A stretch of 51,896 nt of DNA, from contig WRAQ01000021.1 of assembly GCA_009780115.1 (NCBI GenBank), positions 1-51,896 on the forward strand. The letters run 5' to 3'. Shown one piece after another: positions 26,518-34,626 of this stretch. The notes beneath the pieces are model-generated. The model saw only the letters and a list, made by a program, of their open reading frames with translations, searched no databases and was not told the DNA's origin. Position 1 is the first letter of the stretch. Every line of letters begins with the position of its first letter. Origin of the DNA: Lachnospiraceae bacterium (GTDB lineage Bacteria > Bacillota > Clostridia > Lachnospirales > Lachnospiraceae). Both the position numbers and the translations under genes were made by a program.

Positions 26518-27324
26518 ATGTTTTATAGCGCTAAAAACGGAAAAGTAAAAATTAGAAATTCGGAAATGGAATATGTTACCTTTGGAAAAGGGAGTAAGTA
26601 TTTAATAATAATTCCGGGTTTAGGTGACGGCTTAAAGACAGTTAAAGGGATGGCTATTATGTTTGCTATAATGTACAGATGTTTTGCAAAAAGCCATAAA
26701 ATATATTTTTTAAGCCGGAAAAATCATATAGAAAAAGGTTATTCCACCCGGGATATGGCAGAAGATTATAAAACAGCGACGGAAAAGTTAGGTATTTCAA
26801 AAGCGGATGTTTTTGGCATTTCTCAGGGCGGTATGATTGCTCAATATATCGCAATTGATTACCCGGAAGCGGTTAGAAAACTCGTTTTGGTTGCGACATT
26901 ATCAAAACAAAACGAAACGGTACAAAAAGTTGTTAAAAACTGGATAAAAATGGCAGAAAAAAACGACTACAAAAATATTTTAATTAGTTCCACAGAAAAA
27001 AACTACACCGGAAAGCGTTTGAAGAGGTACAGACTTCTTTACCCCTTGCTAACCAGAATTGGTAAACCGAAAAATTTTAACCGGTTTATTATCCAAGCCG
27101 ATTCCTGTATCAATCATGATGCTCATAATGAATTGGATAAGATAAAATGCCCTACTTTGGTTATTGGAGTTGACAATGATAAAGTGGTTGGAATTGGGAC
27201 ATCGGAAGAAATAGCCGGGAAGATTAAGGACAGTAAGCTGATTATACATGAAGGGTTTGGGCATTGTGTGCATGAAGAAGTAAAAGATTTTAATAGTCAA
27301 ATTTTTGAGTTTTTAAATTTTTAG
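26518..27324 (+). CDS. Alpha/beta-fold hydrolase
   Basis: A 268-residue hydrolase with a complete catalytic triad: nucleophile Ser in GISQGG (about residue 103), an Asp in GVDNDKVVG and a His in GFGHCVHEE. The oxyanion region IIPGLGDG is near residue 39. There is no signal peptide. The substrate cannot be inferred; esterases, lyases and lactonases share this fold. AAAGGAGG stands before the ATG. It is a lone gene, and its lower GC and lysine-rich composition stand out slightly against nearby genes, which may mean recent acquisition. Confidence 0.85.
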   Translation: MFYSAKNGKVKIRNSEMEYVTFGKGSKYLIIIPGLGDGLKTVKGMAIMFAIMYRCFAKSHKIYFLSRKNHIEKGYSTRDMAEDYKTATEKLGISKADVFGISQGGMIAQYIAIDYPEAVRKLVLVATLSKQNETVQKVVKNWIKMAEKNDYKNILISSTEKNYTGKRLKRYRLLYPLLTRIGKPKNFNRFIIQADSCINHDAHNELDKIKCPTLVIGVDNDKVVGIGTSEEIAGKIKDSKLIIHEGFGHCVHEEVKDFNSQIFEFLNF

Positions 27325-27426
27325 CTTTAAATCGCAAAGAAAGTAATAAGGGTTCCCATGAAATATGACACCCTGTTGCCTTATTTTTGGTATATACTTA
27401 AAGCAAATTAAAATACGGAGGTACAT

Positions 27427-27993
27427 ATGGAATACAAACAAAGGAGCTATCCCTTATTTGCAGCATGCGGCTTGAATTGCGGATTATGCCCGCGTTATTA
27501 TACTAAGGGGTCTTCCCGGTGCCCCGGTTGTGCCGGTGAAGGATTTTCCGATGTTCATCCCGCCTGCGGCGTGTTATCGTGTTGCCAACGCAAGGGTTTG
27601 GAATACTGCTTTTTATGTAATGAATATCCTTGTAAGAGATATCAGGACGATAATAATCCTGATTCATTTATTACTCACCGCAATCAATTCGCAGATATGG
27701 ATAAAGCAAAAAGAATTGGTATGCCCGCTTATGAAGCAGAGCTAAACAGCAAAGTAAAAGTACTGGAACAATTGCTTTCAGAATATGACGATGGCCGTCG
27801 CAAGAGCTTCTATTGCCTGGCAATAAACTTATTGGAATTAGTAGATATCAATTTGATTATGGAAAAATTGGCAACTAGCATTGGCCATGATGACCCGATT
27901 AAGAATAAAGCAAAAATAGCCGTAAACCTATTCCAAAACGTAGCTGATGAAAAAGGAATTTATCTAAAGCTCTGTAAAACTCGGGAAAAATGA
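27427..27993 (+). CDS. DUF3795 cysteine-rich protein
   Basis: A 188-residue protein with the zinc-type cysteine array of the DUF3795 family: ACGLNCGLCPRYYTKGSSRCPGCAG, then ACGVLSCCQRKGLEYCFLCNEYPC near residue 60, the latter matching the family's typical end. The C-terminal half is helical and variable. The family is widespread in anaerobes and its biochemical role is unknown; the cysteines suggest metal binding. A GGAGG site lies 5 bases upstream of the ATG. A possible promoter for the next gene begins right at its stop codon. Confidence 0.85.
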   Translation: MEYKQRSYPLFAACGLNCGLCPRYYTKGSSRCPGCAGEGFSDVHPACGVLSCCQRKGLEYCFLCNEYPCKRYQDDNNPDSFITHRNQFADMDKAKRIGMPAYEAELNSKVKVLEQLLSEYDDGRRKSFYCLAINLLELVDINLIMEKLATSIGHDDPIKNKAKIAVNLFQNVADEKGIYLKLCKTREK

Positions 27994-28022
27994 TTGACAA
28001 AATTGCCATTTTCGCCTAAAAT
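27994..28022 (+). promoter_or_regulatory. Promoter of proS
   Basis: TTGACA (27994-27999), a 17-base spacer and TAAAAT (28017-28022) form a strong sigma-A promoter beginning at the stop codon of the DUF3795 gene. Transcription would start near 28029, giving a 117-base leader before proS. Confidence 0.75.
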
Positions 28023-28028
28023 CAGCAT

Positions 28029-28120
28029 ATTATGAAAACCAGGGTTAAAAAAGCCATGTGTTTCATGCTTGCATGAAAAAACATGTTTTTTAGGGTTGTG
28101 GAGCAACCCGTAGGTTTTCA
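28029..28120 (+). promoter_or_regulatory. proS leader with terminator and alternative pairing
   Basis: An intrinsic terminator has arms CATGTGTTTCATGC (28055-28068) and GCATGAAAAAACATG (28071-28085) followed by six T. It is enclosed by a long pairing: GAAAACC (28034-28040) with GGTTTTC (28113-28119) and GGGTT (28042-28046) with AACCC (28105-28109). GGGTTG (28093-28098) can instead pair locally with CAACCC (28104-28109), which excludes part of the long pairing. No T-box motif or proline-rich leader peptide is present. It may be an attenuator, or simply the terminator of the preceding gene. Confidence 0.6.
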
Positions 28121-28145
28121 ATATACAAGAAAAGAGGACAAGAAA

Positions 28146-29576
28146 ATGGCCGACAAGAAACTAGTTGAAGCAATCACGTCAATGGATGAGGATTTTGCTA
28201 AGTGGTATACCGATGTGGTGAAAAAAGCCGAACTTATTGATTATTCAAACGTAAAAGGCTGCATGGTCATCAAACCGGCCGGTTATGCGATTTGGGAGCT
28301 GATGCAACGCGCGCTTGATGATATGTTCAAAGCAACCGGTGTGGAAAATGTTTACCTGCCGATGTTTATCCCCGAGAGCCTTTTGCAAAAAGAAAAGGAT
28401 CATGTCGAGGGGTTTGCCCCTGAAGTTGCCTGGGTTACGCATGGCGGCCTTACCCCGCTAGCGGAGCGGATGTGCATTCGGCCGACCTCGGAAACCCTCT
28501 TTTGCGATTTTTATGCCGGTGATATTCATTCTTACCGTGATTTACCCCGGCTTTATAATCAATGGTGCAGTGTCGTCCGCTGGGAAAAAGAAACCCGCCC
28601 TTTCCTGCGTTCACGTGAATTTTTGTGGCAGGAAGGCCATACCGCCCATGCCACAGCGGAAGAAGCCGCCGGGCGGACCGAACTGATGCTGAATGTTTAT
28701 GCTGATTTTGCGGAACAATTTTTGGCAATCCCTGTTATCAAAGGCCGCAAAACCGAAAAAGAAAAATTTGCCGGTGCTAATGCTACTTATTCAATTGAAG
28801 CAATGATGCACGACGGTAAAGCACTGCAAGCCGGAACCAGCCACGATTTCGGCGATGGTTTTGCGCGGGCTTTTGGCATTCAATATACTGACAAAGATAA
28901 TACCTTGAAATACGTCCATCAAACTTCATGGGGATTGTCAACCCGCATGATAGGTGCAATTATTATGGTTCACGGTGATGATTCCGGTTTAGTTCTTCCG
29001 CCCAAGGTCGCGCCGGTTCAAGTGATGATTATTCCCATCCGGCAGCAGGCGGAAGGGGTTTTAGACAAAGCTTTAGAATTAAAAGAGACACTTAAAAATT
29101 TCCGGGTCAAAATTGACAGTTCGGATAAAAGCCCCGGTTGGAAATTTTCCGAGCAGGAAATGCGGGGTATTCCGCTTCGCGTTGAAATTGGCCCGAAAGA
29201 TATCGAAGCCGGGAAATGTATTATCTGTCGCCGCGATACCAGGGAAAAAATCGAATGCAACCTTGATGAAATCGAGCAAAAAATTGCAACTTTACTTGAT
29301 AACATTCAAAAAGACATGTTTGATAAAGCAGCGGCGCATTTGCATGGGAATACCTATGCGGCCCGGAGCAAAGCGGAGTTTATTAATTTATTTAATGAAA
29401 AGACCGGCTTTGTCAAAGCGATGTGGTGCGGCGAAAGAGCCTGTGAAGAAACGATAAAAGAAGAAATGTCCGTTACCAGCCGTAATATTCCTAATGAGCA
29501 GGAGCATTTAGCTGATACCTGCGTTTACTGTAATTTGCCGGCAAAGAGCATGGTATGTTGGGGGAAATCCTATTAG
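28146..29576 (+). CDS. proS: Prolyl-tRNA synthetase, eukaryote/archaeal-like (ProS3) type
   Basis: A class II synthetase of 476 residues, the length of the short form found in eukaryotes, archaea and many Firmicutes. It lacks the bacterial editing insertion, so misacylated Ala-tRNA(Pro) would need a separate editing protein. Motif 2 is [24 protein letters not shown] and motif 3 is [22 protein letters not shown]. The C-terminal zinc-binding-like tail [18 protein letters not shown] is typical. I start at the ATG at 28146 (after GAGG), since an in-frame start 63 bases earlier would add residues encoded by the leader structures. The next gene's start lies within a few bases of the stop. Confidence 0.96.
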   Translation: MADKKLVEAITSMDEDFAKWYTDVVKKAELIDYSNVKGCMVIKPAGYAIWELMQRALDDMFKATGVENVYLPMFIPESLLQKEKDHVEGFAPEVAWVTHGGLTPLAERMCIRPTSETLFCDFYAGDIHSYRDLPRLYNQWCSVVRWEKETRPFLRSREFLWQEGHTAHATAEEAAGRTELMLNVYADFAEQFLAIPVIKGRKTEKEKFAGANATYSIEAMMHDGKALQAGTSHDFGDGFARAFGIQYTDKDNTLKYVHQTSWGLSTRMIGAIIMVHGDDSGLVLPPKVAPVQVMIIPIRQQAEGVLDKALELKETLKNFRVKIDSSDKSPGWKFSEQEMRGIPLRVEIGPKDIEAGKCIICRRDTREKIECNLDEIEQKIATLLDNIQKDMFDKAAAHLHGNTYAARSKAEFINLFNEKTGFVKAMWCGERACEETIKEEMSVTSRNIPNEQEHLADTCVYCNLPAKSMVCWGKSY

Positions 29577-29578
29577 GT

Positions 29579-31399
29579 ATGAAGATACAACTTCCCGAAA
29601 AAGTAAAAAATATTATCCAGACGATTGAAAAGGCTGGTTTTGAGGCCTATGCAGTTGGCGGTTGCGTGCGTGATAAGATTCTCGGCCGCGAACCGGAAGA
29701 CTGGGATATTACCACCTCCGCTACCCCGGCGGAGGTGAAGTCTTTGTTTCGCCGGACTTTTGACACCGGCCTTAAACATGGTACAATTACGATTTTAATC
29801 GATAGTGAAAATTTCGAAGTAACGACCTACCGGATTGACGGCATTTATGAAGATAAACGCCGCCCCTCTGAAGTTACTTATACCTCAAGCCTTGCGGAAG
29901 ACTTAAAGCGCCGTGATTTTACGATTAATGCAATGGCTTATAATGAACGTGAAGGTTTGATCGACTTATACGAAGGGCTTAAAGATATTGAAGAAAAAAC
30001 CATTCGTTGTGTTGGTGAAGCCGGTGAACGTTTTGCTGAAGATGCTTTGCGGATGATGAGGGCCGTCCGCTTTTCGGCTCAACTTGGTTATACGATTGAA
30101 GAAAAAACTAAACAGGCAATTATTGATAAAGCCGCCGACATCAATCATATCAGTGTCGAAAGAATTAGAGTTGAGCTAGTGAAACTTATTATTTCGCCTC
30201 ATCCGGATTTCTTGCGTGTAGCTTATGAAGTTGGTTTGACCGCTCAATTTTTCCCCGAGTTTGATGCCTGTATGCAAACCGGCCAAAACCATCCCCATCA
30301 TTGTTTCAGTGTCGGTGAACATATCCTCCATGCAATGAAGGCAGCCCCTGCGGACAAAGTTCTGCGCCTGACGATGATGTTCCATGATATTGCCAAACCG
30401 TTGACCAAAACAGTCAATGAAAAAACCGGCAATGACAGCTTTAAAGGACATTCTGAAAAAGGCGCCGCGATGGCACGAAAAATTATGCGCCGTCTGAAAT
30501 TCGATAACGATACTACCGATAAGGTTTACCGCCTTGTCCTTTGTCATGATTATGATATTGACCGCTTAGACGGGATAAAAATTCCGGATAAATATGTCCG
30601 TCGTTCTATTTCGCAAATCGGTGAAGATATTTACCCTCTTTATCTTAAAGTCCATGCGGCTGATATCGCGGCTCAAAGTGATTATCTGAAAACGGAAAAA
30701 CTTAATTATCTTGCAGAATTAAACCGGATTTATGAAAAAGTTCAGGAAGCAAAACATTGCGTGACTTTAAAAGACCTTGCGATTACCGGTACTGACCTTA
30801 TCGCGGCCGGGATACCGGCAGGGAAAAAAATCGGCCAGATTTTAAACGCGCTTCTTGATGATGTAATTGATAATCCCGGGCATAATGAGCGGGAATATTT
30901 GCTGACTGCGGCAAGCAACCTTAATCAACCTTCTGATTTTTCCATTATTAAGGTAAACAAAGATAATTTCCACATGTTTGATGAGATGACATTTTACCGC
31001 AAAAACAAACGGGAAAAAAACGAAGATGAACGAAAAGAAATACAAGACTTTACGGATTTTTATTTAACTTTAGAAAATGAAAACTTTTATGTTTTTGCCG
31101 CTCAATCCAACAACCAATTTGTTGGTTATATTTGTACTGTATATCTCCCGAAAATAACCAGGGTAAATAGCAAAGGGTATTTGTACATTGATGAAATATG
31201 GATAAAACCTAATTATAGGGGAAAAGGCATCGCAAATGCACTTATGAAAAAAGCTGATGAATTATCAAAGGAAATAAATACCTTGGGGTTAAGACTATAT
31301 GTCAGCGCAGATAATAGCGAAGCGATTTCTTTGTATAAAAAATGCGGATATGAAAAAAAATTCGGAGAATCGCTGTTTATGGAAAAAGAATTGAAATAG
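29579..31399 (+). CDS. cca: CCA-adding tRNA nucleotidyltransferase fused to a GNAT acetyltransferase
   Basis: The first 450 residues are a bacterial CCA-adding enzyme, which builds or repairs the CCA end of tRNA: GGCVRD at 27-32, the metal-binding DWD at 41-43, RRDFTINAMAYN, and an HD domain (QNHPHHCFSVGEHILHAM, MMFHDIAKP). From about residue 455 to 606 a GNAT-type acetyltransferase follows, with the acetyl-CoA loop IWIKPNYRGKGIANALMKKA and the C-terminal LYVSADNSEAISLYKKCGY. No frame break or stop separates them. I know of no standard CCA enzyme with this tail. The start at 29579 lies 2 bases after the proS stop; an ATG 24 bases earlier that overlaps proS is an alternative. The pairing with proS suggests a tRNA-related transcript. 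Confidence 0.92.
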   Translation: MKIQLPEKVKNIIQTIEKAGFEAYAVGGCVRDKILGREPEDWDITTSATPAEVKSLFRRTFDTGLKHGTITILIDSENFEVTTYRIDGIYEDKRRPSEVTYTSSLAEDLKRRDFTINAMAYNEREGLIDLYEGLKDIEEKTIRCVGEAGERFAEDALRMMRAVRFSAQLGYTIEEKTKQAIIDKAADINHISVERIRVELVKLIISPHPDFLRVAYEVGLTAQFFPEFDACMQTGQNHPHHCFSVGEHILHAMKAAPADKVLRLTMMFHDIAKPLTKTVNEKTGNDSFKGHSEKGAAMARKIMRRLKFDNDTTDKVYRLVLCHDYDIDRLDGIKIPDKYVRRSISQIGEDIYPLYLKVHAADIAAQSDYLKTEKLNYLAELNRIYEKVQEAKHCVTLKDLAITGTDLIAAGIPAGKKIGQILNALLDDVIDNPGHNEREYLLTAASNLNQPSDFSIIKVNKDNFHMFDEMTFYRKNKREKNEDERKEIQDFTDFYLTLENENFYVFAAQSNNQFVGYICTVYLPKITRVNSKGYLYIDEIWIKPNYRGKGIANALMKKADELSKEINTLGLRLYVSADNSEAISLYKKCGYEKKFGESLFMEKELK

Positions 31400-31443
31400 T
31401 TTTATAGAGCAAGATTACTTAATAAGCATAGTTTAACCTCTGT

Positions 31444-31485
31444 CCACATAAAATAGCATATATTTAATATGCTGCACTTATGTGG
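31444..31485 (+). promoter_or_regulatory. Long hairpin overlapping the ribosome site of the spore coat kinase
   Basis: CCACATAA (31444-31451) pairs with TTATGTGG (31478-31485), and inside it AGCATAT (31455-31461) pairs with ATATGCT (31467-31473). The last two G residues belong to the Shine-Dalgarno GGGGAGG (31484-31490). Folding could hide the ribosome site, or the DNA palindromes could be operators. Confidence 0.5.
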
Positions 31486-31497
31486 GGAGGTATTCCT

Positions 31498-32481
31498 GTG
31501 AATGACAGAGCTGTCAGTTTACTTGAAAACTATGATGTAGAAGTGCTTCGGACCTGGAAAGGACGGGGCGCTATTCTTTGTGAAACAAATCGCGGCACCC
31601 TGATATTTAAAGAATATCTTGGTTCACGGGAAAAGGTTCATTTTCATGATGCCTTGCTTGCGCATATTAAAGAAAAATCTGAACTCAAAATTGAGAGCAT
31701 TTTGAAAACTAAAGAGGGCACATTGTTAATTGATGACAATGACGGGACCCCTCATATTTTAAAAACCTGGTTTGAAGGCCGGGAATGCAATGTCCGCGAT
31801 ATGGAAGAATGCAAAATGGCGGTAAAAACATTAGCTTCCTTGCATCAGGTTTCTGATTTACGCGATACAGGTATCTTAATTGACAAAGTGCCTTTTCAGA
31901 TTGATAAAGAATTTGACAAACATAATAAAGAATTAAAGCGGGTTAGAAAATTTCTAAAAGAGAAAGGCCAAAAATCAGATTTCGAACTTCAACTAATGCG
32001 GACTTATGATTATTTTTTGAATATTGCCCTGCAAGTAACCGAGGAATTACGCTTTTTTATCAATGAATTAAAAGATGAACCGGGAATGGTATGCCATGGT
32101 GATTATCAATATCATAATATTTTATTAACCGGCGGAAAAATGAGTCTGATAAATTTTGAAAAATGCGTAATTGACAATCCGGTCCGAGATTTGTATTTAT
32201 TTATGCGCAAACTTCTTGAAAAAAGTAACTGGTCGGAAGCAGTTGGTGAGGGTCTGGTAAACGTGTACATAAAAGAACGGGAGATGAGCAAAGCCGACCA
32301 CATCCAATTATATTACCGTTTAGCTTATCCGGAAAAATTCTGGAAAATCGTCAATTTTTATTATAATTCCGGCAAAGCCTGGATATCTGGAAAAAATCTT
32401 GAGAAGTTGGAAAAATTAATCAATCAGGAGAAGGAAAAGCAAAAGTTTCTGGAGGGATATAAAGATAAGTATTTGAGTTAA
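31498..32481 (+). CDS. CotS-family spore coat kinase-like protein
   Basis: A 327-residue protein of the CotS/aminoglycoside phosphotransferase fold found in the spore coats of Clostridia. The catalytic loop VCHGDYQYHNILL near residue 200 is intact. The next metal-binding motif, normally an Asp as in IDFD, is Asn here (SLINFEKC), so activity is uncertain; I believe relatives in Clostridia share this change. PVRDLYLFMRKLLEKSNWS is typical for the family. Translation should start at the GTG at 31498, seven bases after GGGGAGG; the ATG 18 bases upstream has no ribosome site. It implies that the organism forms spores. No phosphoryl acceptor is known from sequence. Confidence 0.88.
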   Translation: MNDRAVSLLENYDVEVLRTWKGRGAILCETNRGTLIFKEYLGSREKVHFHDALLAHIKEKSELKIESILKTKEGTLLIDDNDGTPHILKTWFEGRECNVRDMEECKMAVKTLASLHQVSDLRDTGILIDKVPFQIDKEFDKHNKELKRVRKFLKEKGQKSDFELQLMRTYDYFLNIALQVTEELRFFINELKDEPGMVCHGDYQYHNILLTGGKMSLINFEKCVIDNPVRDLYLFMRKLLEKSNWSEAVGEGLVNVYIKEREMSKADHIQLYYRLAYPEKFWKIVNFYYNSGKAWISGKNLEKLEKLINQEKEKQKFLEGYKDKYLS

Positions 32482-32552
32482 TAAGCAAGAAAGGCAATGG
32501 AAGAAGGCAACCTAAGGCAACTGCGAGATGTTTTTGCCTTCTTTGCTTATTA
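32479..32552 (+). terminator. 19-base inverted repeat between the coat kinase and apbE
   Basis: The arm at 32479-32497 starts TAATAAGCAA at the stop codon and matches the reverse complement of 32534-32552 in 17 of 19 positions, with AAGGCAA repeated three times inside. It may end the coat kinase transcript. Its right arm holds the TTGCCT that serves as the -35 of apbE, so the two functions overlap. Confidence 0.55.
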
Positions 32553-32563
32553 TATGCTATAAT
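32534..32563 (+). promoter_or_regulatory. Promoter of apbE (possible leaderless transcript)
   Basis: TTGCCT (32534-32539), 18-base spacer, perfect TATAAT (32558-32563). The apbE ATG is at 32570, where transcription would normally begin, and no ribosome site precedes it. The message may be leaderless. Confidence 0.6.
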
Positions 32564-32569
32564 TTATGT

Positions 32570-33607
32570 ATGCAAAAATCAAATTTCTCTTTCGCCACAA
32601 CAAAACTAATCGCAATATTCTTATCAGTCTGTCTACTTTCCGGCTGCACAAAACCAGCCGGACTAACCTCCGTTACCAGAGATGATTTATTAGGTACGGC
32701 AATTACGATATCAATATATGATAATGTTCCCGACCGCCTTTTTGCCCAATGCTTTGACGAGATAGCAGCAATTGAAGCACGAATGTCAGTAAATCGTAAA
32801 GATAGTGAAATTTCACTTCTTAATGAAAATACTGGTGGTGCTTTTTTGGTATCTGATAATATTTATGCTCTTTTACAAAGGGCGGTATATTTTTCCGGGG
32901 TTTCCGGCGGGGCTTTCGACATATCTATTGGCCCGGTGATGGAATTATGGCGGAAAGACGGCCATTTCGAAACACTGCCTTCGCCGAAGGAAATAAATGA
33001 AAAACTAGCTTATGTGGGATATGAAGCAATAACTTTTCCCGGTAGCAATATGGTTTCGATGGAACAAGGAATGAGATTAGACCTTGGCGCTTTTGCAAAA
33101 GGACATGCCTTGGAGGTGGTGAGGGATATCCTTTTAGAAAATGGGGTCCGGCACGCACTTCTGGATTTTGGCGGTGATATTTATACGATAGGGGAAAAGC
33201 CGGACGGGTCAAATTGGCGCGTTGCGATTAAGACCCCTATCGTTGGTGATAATAGCCTTGTTTGTGTAATCGAAGTGAGTGATTTGTGCGTGATGACTTC
33301 GGGGGGTTATGAACGTTATTTTGAGCAAGATGGAATTTATTATCACCATATTCTGAACCCCGCAACCGGTTATCCTGCGGCCAGTGATTTACTTTCGGTA
33401 ACGGTGATTTCAGCCGAAATAACCGGTGCTGATGCTCTTTCTACCGCCGGATTTGTACTTGGCCTTGAACAGGGTATGATAATGATAGACAAGTTAGAGG
33501 GTTATGAAGCTATCTTTATTACAAGTGCAAAAGAAATATATGTTACAGCCGGGCTTAAGGGAAAAACCACGCTATTAAATACCGGCTTCCAGCTAAAAGG
33601 TAACTAA
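32570..33607 (+). CDS. apbE: FAD:protein FMN transferase (ApbE) lipoprotein
   Basis: ApbE moves FMN from FAD onto a Thr of target proteins, including Rnf and Nqr subunits, outside the membrane. The 345-residue protein has a lipoprotein signal ending LLSGC, the FAD-binding DFGGDIYTIGEKPDG, the HILNPATGYPA motif and ADALSTAGFVLG, all normal for the family. I start at the ATG at 32570: an in-frame ATG at 32528 lies upstream of the promoter's -10 box and would not be transcribed. It heads a tight three-gene unit with a NusG_II protein and a Hpre_diP_synt_I membrane protein, a common Clostridia arrangement. Its likely targets, RnfD and RnfG, are encoded at 48.0-49.4 kb. Confidence 0.95.
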   Translation: MQKSNFSFATTKLIAIFLSVCLLSGCTKPAGLTSVTRDDLLGTAITISIYDNVPDRLFAQCFDEIAAIEARMSVNRKDSEISLLNENTGGAFLVSDNIYALLQRAVYFSGVSGGAFDISIGPVMELWRKDGHFETLPSPKEINEKLAYVGYEAITFPGSNMVSMEQGMRLDLGAFAKGHALEVVRDILLENGVRHALLDFGGDIYTIGEKPDGSNWRVAIKTPIVGDNSLVCVIEVSDLCVMTSGGYERYFEQDGIYYHHILNPATGYPAASDLLSVTVISAEITGADALSTAGFVLGLEQGMIMIDKLEGYEAIFITSAKEIYVTAGLKGKTTLLNTGFQLKGN

Positions 33608-33608
33608 T

Positions 33609-33983
33609 ATGAAAAAGGCCGATTTTTTTATAATTTTAATCATCCTTTTACCCGCACTTGCCGGGGCGGCTTTTTTGTATGTCAAAAATAATCATCATGA
33701 AAACATAGTGGCAGAAATTTATATTGCCGGGGGCTTAAATTATCAAATTCCACTTTCCGCAGGGCATGACGATATTTTAATCCACACCGGCGAAGAAGGA
33801 TACAATATTCTCCGCTTTGAAGCTGACGGGGTATATATGGCGGAAGCAAACTGCAAATCACAAACCTGTGTCCTTTCGGGCAAGTTTTCCTACCCGGGGC
33901 AAATGATAGCTTGTCTGCCCCACCGTATTCTGGTGAGGTTAACCGGCAAGGCGGAAGGGGGGATAGATGCAATTGCCTACTAA
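33609..33983 (+). CDS. NusG domain II-containing protein
   Basis: A 124-residue protein with one N-terminal membrane anchor (FFIILIILLPALAGAAFLYV) and an external NusG_II domain. The signature is NCKSQTCVLSGKFSYPGQMIACLPHRILVRL, with paired cysteines that could bind a metal or form a disulphide. Its function is unknown, but it is repeatedly found beside apbE and Rnf-type genes in Clostridia. The ATG follows the apbE stop by one base, so translation is coupled. Its last 17 bases overlap the start of the next gene. Confidence 0.88.
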   Translation: MKKADFFIILIILLPALAGAAFLYVKNNHHENIVAEIYIAGGLNYQIPLSAGHDDILIHTGEEGYNILRFEADGVYMAEANCKSQTCVLSGKFSYPGQMIACLPHRILVRLTGKAEGGIDAIAY

Positions 33984-34611
33984 TCAGAAAAAAAATATTA
34001 AGAGTTTGCATAGCAAACTCTCGCGCCGAATGCGGTCGCGTAGCGATATAATTCAAAACGCACGAGTGCGCATCCACCGGAGGCTTTTGCCGGATAGAAA
34101 TTGTAGAGCAATTAGAATCAGCCTCTTAGGGATTTTGCTGGCATTTACTGTTATTACGGGTTTTGTCGAACGGATGATACCGCTAGACGGAATGATGCCG
34201 GGAATGCGGCTTGGCCTTGCGAACCTGGCTATCGTTATTTCGCTATATACCTTTCACGCCCGCGATACATTATTATTAATCGTGCTAAAATGCTTGACAA
34301 CAGCCCTATTTTCCGGAAGTATTATCGCCTTGGTTTATAGTTTAACCGGCTCTCTTGCAAGTCTGCTGGTAATGCTTTTGCTAATCAGAATGAAAAATGT
34401 AAGTATTATCGGGGTAAGCGTAGCCGGTGCCGCTTTTCACAATCTTGGCCAGATATTGGTAGCCAGATTGATTTTTGGTACTTGGGGTATTCTTCTCTAT
34501 CTGCCGCTTTTGTTAATTGTCGGGACGGTATCAGGCCTGGTAATAGGGTTTCTGGCAAAAATGATGCGGCCGCGGATAAATGCTTACCTTAAAGCAAACC
34601 ATACTCGTTAA
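33967..34611 (+). CDS. Hpre_diP_synt_I / Gx-transporter type membrane protein with an odd N-terminal extension
   Basis: A 214-residue protein. From about residue 50 it has five or six hydrophobic helices with ESLIP-like VERMIPLDGMMPGMRLGLANLAIV, typical of the family annotated as heptaprenyl diphosphate synthase component I or Gx transporter, with AGAAFHNLGQILVA and LPLLLIVGTVSGLVIG further on. Family members usually start right at the first helix. Here about 45 extra, basic residues (KSLHSKLSRRMRSRSD...ARVRIHRRLLPD) are encoded by hairpin-forming DNA at 33996-34080. The start is supported by GGGGGG four bases before the ATG and no better downstream start exists, so the extension is probably translated. 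It is third in the apbE unit; substrate unknown. Confidence 0.8.
   Translation: MQLPTNQKKNIKSLHSKLSRRMRSRSDIIQNARVRIHRRLLPDRNCRAIRISLLGILLAFTVITGFVERMIPLDGMMPGMRLGLANLAIVISLYTFHARDTLLLIVLKCLTTALFSGSIIALVYSLTGSLASLLVMLLLIRMKNVSIIGVSVAGAAFHNLGQILVARLIFGTWGILLYLPLLLIVGTVSGLVIGFLAKMMRPRINAYLKANHTR
33996..34080 (+). repeat. Palindromic repeat-like DNA inside the membrane protein gene
   Basis: AGAGTTTGC and GCAAACTCT (34001-34021) form a perfect hairpin with loop ATA, like the GC-NNN-GC-looped stem at 7721-7753. CGCACGAGTGCG (near 34059) and CGCG...CGCG sequences follow. TTAAGAG precedes the first stem, as TAAGAG does in the other elements. It begins 13 bases after the NusG_II stop. Confidence 0.5.
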
Positions 34612-34626
34612 TTTTTGATTTTCGTC

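Noticed and set aside
28032-28076. 14-codon frame in the proS leader as an attenuation peptide
   Set aside because: It contains no proline codon and lacks a ribosome site, so proline-dependent ribosome stalling cannot be argued.
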